A stretch of DNA of 38,891 nucleotides from assembly GCA_020536535.1 (NCBI GenBank), contig JAHLWZ010000953.1:1-38891 (forward strand), given 5' to 3'. The translations under genes were made by a program, and so were the position numbers. The notes beneath the pieces are model-generated. The model worked only from the letters and a program-made list of their open reading frames with translations. It had not been told where the DNA came from and searched no databases. The stretch comes from Pelomyxa schiedti (Eukaryota > Evosea > Pelobiontida > Pelomyxidae). This document shows positions 35,201 through 38,891 of the stretch, in pieces; positions within the stretch are counted from its first letter, which is position 1; each line of letters opens with the position of its first letter.

Positions 35201-38200
35201 TAGAAAGGCTGATACCCTCTGTGTGCGATTCTGCAACACTAGAGAGAAACTTCCACAGTTCAACACCATCTTTAGTCCAGTCCAATTTCTCAAAGAATGA
35301 TGGGAGCAGCTTTAACTTGTGCCAAAGTTCTTCTTTTGTTAGTTCGTAAGGATGACGTTGGGTATTTGCAAAAACAGCATTGCTGAAGTCGGCAAGGACA
35401 TCATCAAGGTCAAGGAAGATTTTAAAATGCCTTTCCTGAGATGCTGAATTTTTAAGCACAGGATGCGCTGAAATTTCTAGTAAGTCGAGGCTAGGCTCAG
35501 GTTCGTGGTGCATATTAATCTGTGCAATTTCAGGTAAGACATCTTCAGTCTTTGCCACAAAAACAGTGGCGTGAGTCTCAAAACTCAGCTTCAATGCCTC
35601 TCGCACACACTTCAAATTGAATGAGGCATCAGTTTGGATTAGCAATCCAGCAAAAGCACCAGTGACATCATTGGGACGCGGCTTGGAAGACTTCTGACTT
35701 AGTTTAGAGGCACCAAATTGAACCATGAGGTTTGCCCATTTTCTGTCCCCATAGTGGTCAGTGAAACCTTCCGCTCTTGGTGGCTGAAGATCGATTCGAA
35801 GATCTATGAGCCCTTTATTTGCAAAGAGCTCCCACATCCCCTAAGAGAATATAAGAATAGTAAAAAAGCCTAAGAAAAGCGTGTTTACCTTGATTTTTCC
35901 TTCACTACGGGAGTAAGTTGGAGAGATCTTTACAATAGTTTCATCATCCACAGCTTTGGGAGACAACCCAAAATAAGATGCAATTTTTCGAGGCAAGTAT
36001 TTATGTAGTACATGTTCTACAACTGGTTCTGCAGCAACTTGAAACGTGCAGACAGCCGCACAAGGAATTGCTATGAATTGTGATGCAGGTAATTCCACGG
36101 GTGGAAGGGTAACGAGAGGAGTGCACCCACTGACTAATTTAGGAGGCCAACAAACACCACTCAGTAGCCCAGAGAGGGCATCCCATTTCCGTGCATGCAC
36201 AAGTTTCTTCATTTGGGTGTAGAGGTCGAGTTGCAGTTGCTTTGCGTTGCAACGTATACTGGAAAGTAGCACAGCGGTATCAAATCCCTGTGCGCAACCA
36301 ACACTCAGTGCTGCCTCCTTGTTTTTCTTTTGATTTCCGGGTAGGACAACTATTGAATGGCCCCATTCCAATAATTCTGTCTGTAACTGTGTAAACGCAG
36401 TTTTCAGTTGCTCCCAAAACGACTGCAAAGTTGAAGCAGATTGTATTTGCTTGGCGCCCTGTAAGATGGCAATACAAGACGGTATGACAGTTTCGGCATC
36501 TTCAGAAAGACAAGCTGTCCATATGGAATCAGGGGATATATCTTGGATGGAAGGGTAATGCTGAAGGAGGAATTGTAAATACGCCACTTTCCCACAGTTT
36601 TTAGCAGCGTAAGCCTGTGATGTGTACCACTTCGTCTTCACCTTGAGCATTTTGCCTGTATCAGGGAATGTCAACACAACTCCTTCTTTTCCTTGCCACT
36701 GGGACACAATATCCAGAACTTTTTGTAATGATAGAGGTTGGGAATCAGGGCAAAGAGATCGAAATTCCTGCACAGGAACTACAGGTACAGCGTACTTGGC
36801 AGCAGACTCTCGGATCTCTGGTAATGGAATGTAAAACCCTTTCTCATTATTTCGTATTGCTAGTAGAGTGAGAGAGGGAGAACTGTGCTCGATTACGCCA
36901 ACAGGTCTACCAGTTTGACACCACTCAAATAAGGGTGTGAATCCACGTTCTAGCCAGAACTGGGCAAACGTTACGTACTGAGGTGTCCCATTGGTGCCAG
37001 AGAGTGTTTGTAGGTATTTCTCAATTTCTGGGCAAACACTCGTTCTAGTTGCCCATTTCATGCAGGGTGCAGATTGTGGTTTGTCTTGCACCAAAAGGGG
37101 TGAAGCCAGTGACCCATCAATCTTTTCAGTAGCAATAACATTTGGTGGCAAAGAGCCAAAATGTGAGACATTGGTTTCTGGTACTTCATCCACATTCCAA
37201 AATTTCGGGAATCTTCTTGCCAATACGATTCCTGTCAGTGAACTAACTAGTAAACCTCTGCATTCACGCCTTAATGCTCTCATCCACCGTTCACGAGTGT
37301 TGCCATGTGCCACTTCCTCTGGGTCAGGAAATGTTCGACCAACAGAGTCAGTGCTGTAGTCAAACGAGAAAAATCCACCTCGCTCCTTCACCACAAAGTC
37401 ATCACAGCCGTGGATAGATTCAAGGAGGAGTGTTAAAACATTGCCCTGTTTAATGTCGTTAGGTATGATCAGGTTTTCATTGCTCTATTTGTGTGGTAGG
37501 GTTGTGTGTGCATGCACACATTAAACCTGCAGTACGGGCCACAGTCCACAAAATTCGAACCGGTTTTGAGTAGCTTTTGCACTAGGTGAAATTGGAATCA
37601 CATTTTCGGAGGCAGAATTGCTGCCACTGCAACGTTGGCCAACTTCATCAGTAAGTCCCTCTGCCACTTCAGGTGCATTGGTATCACTGGGGGATGCAAC
37701 AACGCCTGCTGGCCAAGGATGCCGTGGAGGTCGTGGTATGTGTGCAAGAGTTTGTGTTGCCATGGGAGAAGAAGTGTTTAGTGCTTGTTTTTCAGAGGCA
37801 GCTGATGCGGCCTCAAGGTGAGCTGTGGTGTCATCATGAATAGGCTCCTTGGGTTTTTCTGAAGTATTGCCAGTGGCAGCCAAAGTATCCTTTTCCGCTG
37901 GTGTGCTTCCACTCTGCTTGGCGATCGTGGGAGGCTTCCTTACACCATCTGGAAAAACGTAGTCCTCTCCCAGTGAAACACTGACCATGGTGTCATTTGT
38001 AAGCCACTTCCTTAGATCACCACGAGGCAATTCTGTGCCTATTCTCTCCCCTGTTTTTCTCAAGTTAACAACAACAACAAAAAAACCATTTGCAACACAA
38101 AGTGAAGTAGAGTGGATAACAACCATTGTTAACGAAGAGCCTCACGTTGACGAGCTGTTTCTTGTTCAGGTTGAACTTCTTGCGGGCAGCATCGACGATT

Positions 38201-38301
38201 GCGTCGTAAGCGGGATCCACTACCACTACCCCACGAGCCACGCCCCTTTTCGCCCCTGACGTAGTGCACAGGCTCACTCGAACTTTGTTGCTGTCCGCCA
38301 T
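31223..38301 (-). CDS. multidomain nucleic-acid repair protein: beta-grasp, RNA ligase, HAD phosphatase, exonuclease, 2H phosphoesterase, R3H, polynucleotide kinase, AEP primase
   Basis: Nine exons join with GT...AG introns of 42-87 nt: 38301-38124, 38050-37527, 37484-35889, 35840-34819, 34769-34280, 34225-32341, 32284-32109, 32056-31919, 31831-31223. They total 6,618 nt and close exactly, giving 2,205 residues. Domains (residue): beta-grasp 1-105; Rnl1-like ligase 235-550 (nucleotidyl Lys355); HAD (Asp910); DEDD exonuclease (Asp1122); 2H phosphoesterase (His1360, His1487); R3H (Arg1574); P-loop kinase (1726); AEP (Asp1982, Asp1984, His2038, Asp2132). All visible catalytic motifs look intact. 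The set could convert damaged RNA ends (2',3'-cyclic phosphate, 5'-OH) to ligatable ends, trim, seal and add nucleotides. No organelle signal is evident. Substrate (tRNA, mRNA or DNA) is unknown. The AEP could instead be a separate product, but the frame continuity argues for one protein. Confidence 0.85.
32360..32900 (-). other. P-loop polynucleotide-kinase-like module of the repair protein
   Basis: Walker A is IIMRGLPGSGKSHL (about 32860). Then come ICSADSFF, the helix with AAAHEHCHAQFTAAL, and the strand IVVVDNTNLQLKDY. This combination (SADxFF and DNTN) is the AAA_33/NEDD4BP2/T4-Pnkp-like kinase family that phosphorylates 5'-OH ends. Confidence 0.82.
33220..33330 (-). other. R3H domain of the repair protein
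   Basis: LTSTERYMIHQYAEKHGLEA carries the R-x3-H pair, and NRQLIVTL forms the following strand. R3H domains bind single-stranded nucleic acid, so this may present ends to the flanking phosphoesterase and kinase. Confidence 0.7.
33420..34090 (-). other. 2H phosphoesterase (cyclic-phosphodiesterase-like) module of the repair protein
   Basis: Two HxT motifs are present: AADHVTLSWKP (about 33958) and WPHITISTSSG (about 33577), the signature of the 2H family that includes LigT and the CPDase domain of tRNA ligases. A ~70-residue acidic, Ser/Glu/Asp-rich insert separates the halves. The likely reaction is opening of 2',3'-cyclic phosphate ends. Confidence 0.75.
34280..34769 (-). other. DEDDy 3'-5' exonuclease module of the repair protein
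   Basis: Exo I is VVGLDAEWLP (DxE), Exo II LGFGLREDIPRL (D), and Exo III LNYAASDAAVLL (YxxxD). The sequence is of the WRN/Mut-7/EXD type, which digests RNA or DNA from the 3' end. The module corresponds to one exon. Confidence 0.85.
34950..35420 (-). other. HAD-superfamily phosphatase module of the repair protein
   Basis: Motif I is FLDLDDVLADF (nucleophile Asp910, second Asp912), motif II ICILTGGP, a Lys-rich motif III (GKFGKKVALQKK), and motif IV HVLIDD. The pattern is closest to NT5C-like nucleotidases. By analogy with the phosphatase of T4 Pnkp it could remove 3'-phosphate; that function is inference. Confidence 0.8.
36550..37484 (-). other. T4 Rnl1-like RNA ligase module of the repair protein
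   Basis: Upstream conserved arginine region ECRGLLV and FPKFWNVDE precede nucleotidyltransferase motif I (ATEKIDGSLA; KxDG at about 37124). Motif III-like PLFEWC, motif IIIa-like TLLAIRN, motif IV KEGVVLTF and motif V MLKVKTKWY follow. The order and spacing match the Rnl1/Trl1 branch of ATP-dependent RNA ligases, which join a 5'-phosphate to a 3'-OH. The following ~300 residues (to about 35500) are not recognised. Confidence 0.88.
38044..38301 (-). other. N-terminal beta-grasp (ubiquitin-like/DCX-like) domain of the repair protein
   Basis: Residues 1 to about 105 read KVRVSLCTTSG, VVVVDPAYDAIVDAARKKF, LVNVRLFVNNGERIGTELP and DTMVSVSLGEDYVFPDG. The strand-helix-strand-strand order and the final VSVSLGEDYV strand fit a beta-grasp fold such as DCX, PB1 or UBX. 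The intron at 38051-38123 falls inside it. Residues ~110-234 are a disordered linker. Confidence 0.5.
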
Positions 38302-38326
38302 GTTTTCTGGTCTATGAATCACAGAT

Positions 38327-38891
38327 TTATCTTATTTCTGATGGTGAATAAAAAAACACCAGACCGCCGATCCTGTCTTTGCACACAGGCCCAGTGGCAT
38401 AAAAAGTTCTCCAGGGAGCACTAACATCTGTGTGAGGAGTGATGGGTGAAGGAGTAATCATCTGGTGTGATGATTGGGTGTTATAGGTTGTACAACTAAT
38501 TGTGGCCATACACAGTAACCTGCACATTCAAGCCAACAGACACTAATTGACCTACCTTATACACTCACAGTATTGTGTAAATAGTTAGTACAAAGTTGTG
38601 ATATAAAACATCTACCATACATAGAACAACAACACAATTCAGCCCACAACAACCCTTACCCATACCATGTATCTCACACGTGTTCCTAGTGGAAAGTGTC
38701 TTTTGGAAGGGGTGGAACACATAATGCTAATCACATTAACAAGGCAGTAGAAAACAATGAGTAAGCACAGGAGAACCCAAGATTTTTTTGGTTGCTCATT
38801 GAGGAACTTTTTACATATCAAAAAACAAATCTAATGGTGCCACTGGCACTGGTTTGGCACCTATACACTCGGTGCTTGTGGGCTCGGGACC
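38327..38891 (-). other. possible 3' part of another gene, cut by the window edge
   Basis: Two open stretches on the minus strand look partly coding: one (38821-38639) has a single strong membrane helix (SWVLLCLLIVFYCLVNVISI) followed by basic residues, and one (38470-38327) reads SAPWRTFYATGPVCKDRIGG. They could be the last exons of a membrane-protein gene that begins outside the window. Nothing identifies a family, and part of this interval must also hold the repair gene's promoter. Confidence 0.25.

Noticed and set aside
36550-37484. Ligase module as a DNA ligase or Rnl2-type ligase
   Set aside because: The ECRGL...FPKFWN lead-in and motif spacing fit the Rnl1/Trl1 branch, and there is no OB-fold or BRCT-like sequence after motif V.

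Overview
This window is nuclear DNA of a unicellular eukaryote. Genes lie close together on both strands and are split by many short spliceosomal introns, most about 40-110 nt with GT...AG ends and CTAAC-like branch sequences. The gene set looks most like an amoebozoan: a cAMP-receptor-like GPCR, a Ras-binding class I PI3-kinase, a RasGAP joined to CARMIL-like PH and LRR modules, and a Pho80-like cyclin. That placement is inference. Base composition is mosaic: disordered or first-exon stretches are very GC-rich and the rest is moderate.

Layout from left to right. (1) 378-4631 minus, class I PI3-kinase with N-terminal C1 and PH domains. (2) 4740-5879 plus, F-box protein, divergent from the PI3K across about 108 bp. 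(3) 5956-11302 minus, STK11IP/nischarin-type LRR protein with a long Pro/Gln-rich middle. (4) 11438-13131 minus, TRM7/FTSJ1 tRNA 2'-O-methyltransferase. (5) 13288-14496 minus, GC-rich intronless double-RING/AT-hook protein. (6) 14833-16448 plus, formate/nitrite transporter with a His/Ser/Arg-rich tail and a probable AT-AC intron. (7) 16671-17886 minus, membrane-anchored HCX5R phosphatase. (8) 18173-20799 plus, secreted glycoside-hydrolase-like protein. (9) 21108-22139 plus, Pho80-like cyclin. (10) 22352-24584 minus, protein of an unidentified family. (11) 24628-29353 minus, RasGAP-PH-LRR protein. (12) 29711-31037 minus, cAMP-receptor-like GPCR. (13) 31223-38301 minus, a 2,205-residue nucleic-acid-repair protein. 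(14) 38327-38891, possibly part of another membrane-protein gene cut by the window edge.

The main discovery is gene 13. Nine exons splice to one frame that closes exactly (6,618 nt). In order they encode a beta-grasp domain, a T4 Rnl1-like RNA ligase, a HAD phosphatase, a DEDD 3'-5' exonuclease, a 2H (HxT...HxT) phosphoesterase, an R3H domain, a P-loop polynucleotide kinase and an archaeo-eukaryotic primase (AEP) domain with intact DxD, His and Asp motifs. It unites end healing (phosphatase, phosphoesterase, kinase), end trimming (exonuclease), sealing (ligase) and nucleotide addition (AEP) in one chain. It combines the ligase-kinase-phosphoesterase logic of fungal/plant tRNA ligases with the polymerase-phosphoesterase-ligase logic of bacterial LigD.

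PI3K, RasGAP-LRR and GPCR genes in one window point to Ras/PI3K chemotaxis-type signalling, but nothing in the sequence shows co-regulation. I saw no tRNA, rRNA, CRISPR array or intact transposon. Exon boundaries were worked out by eye. Those of genes 2, 6, 9 and 13 were checked for frame closure; those of genes 1, 3, 8, 10, 11 and 12 are approximate.
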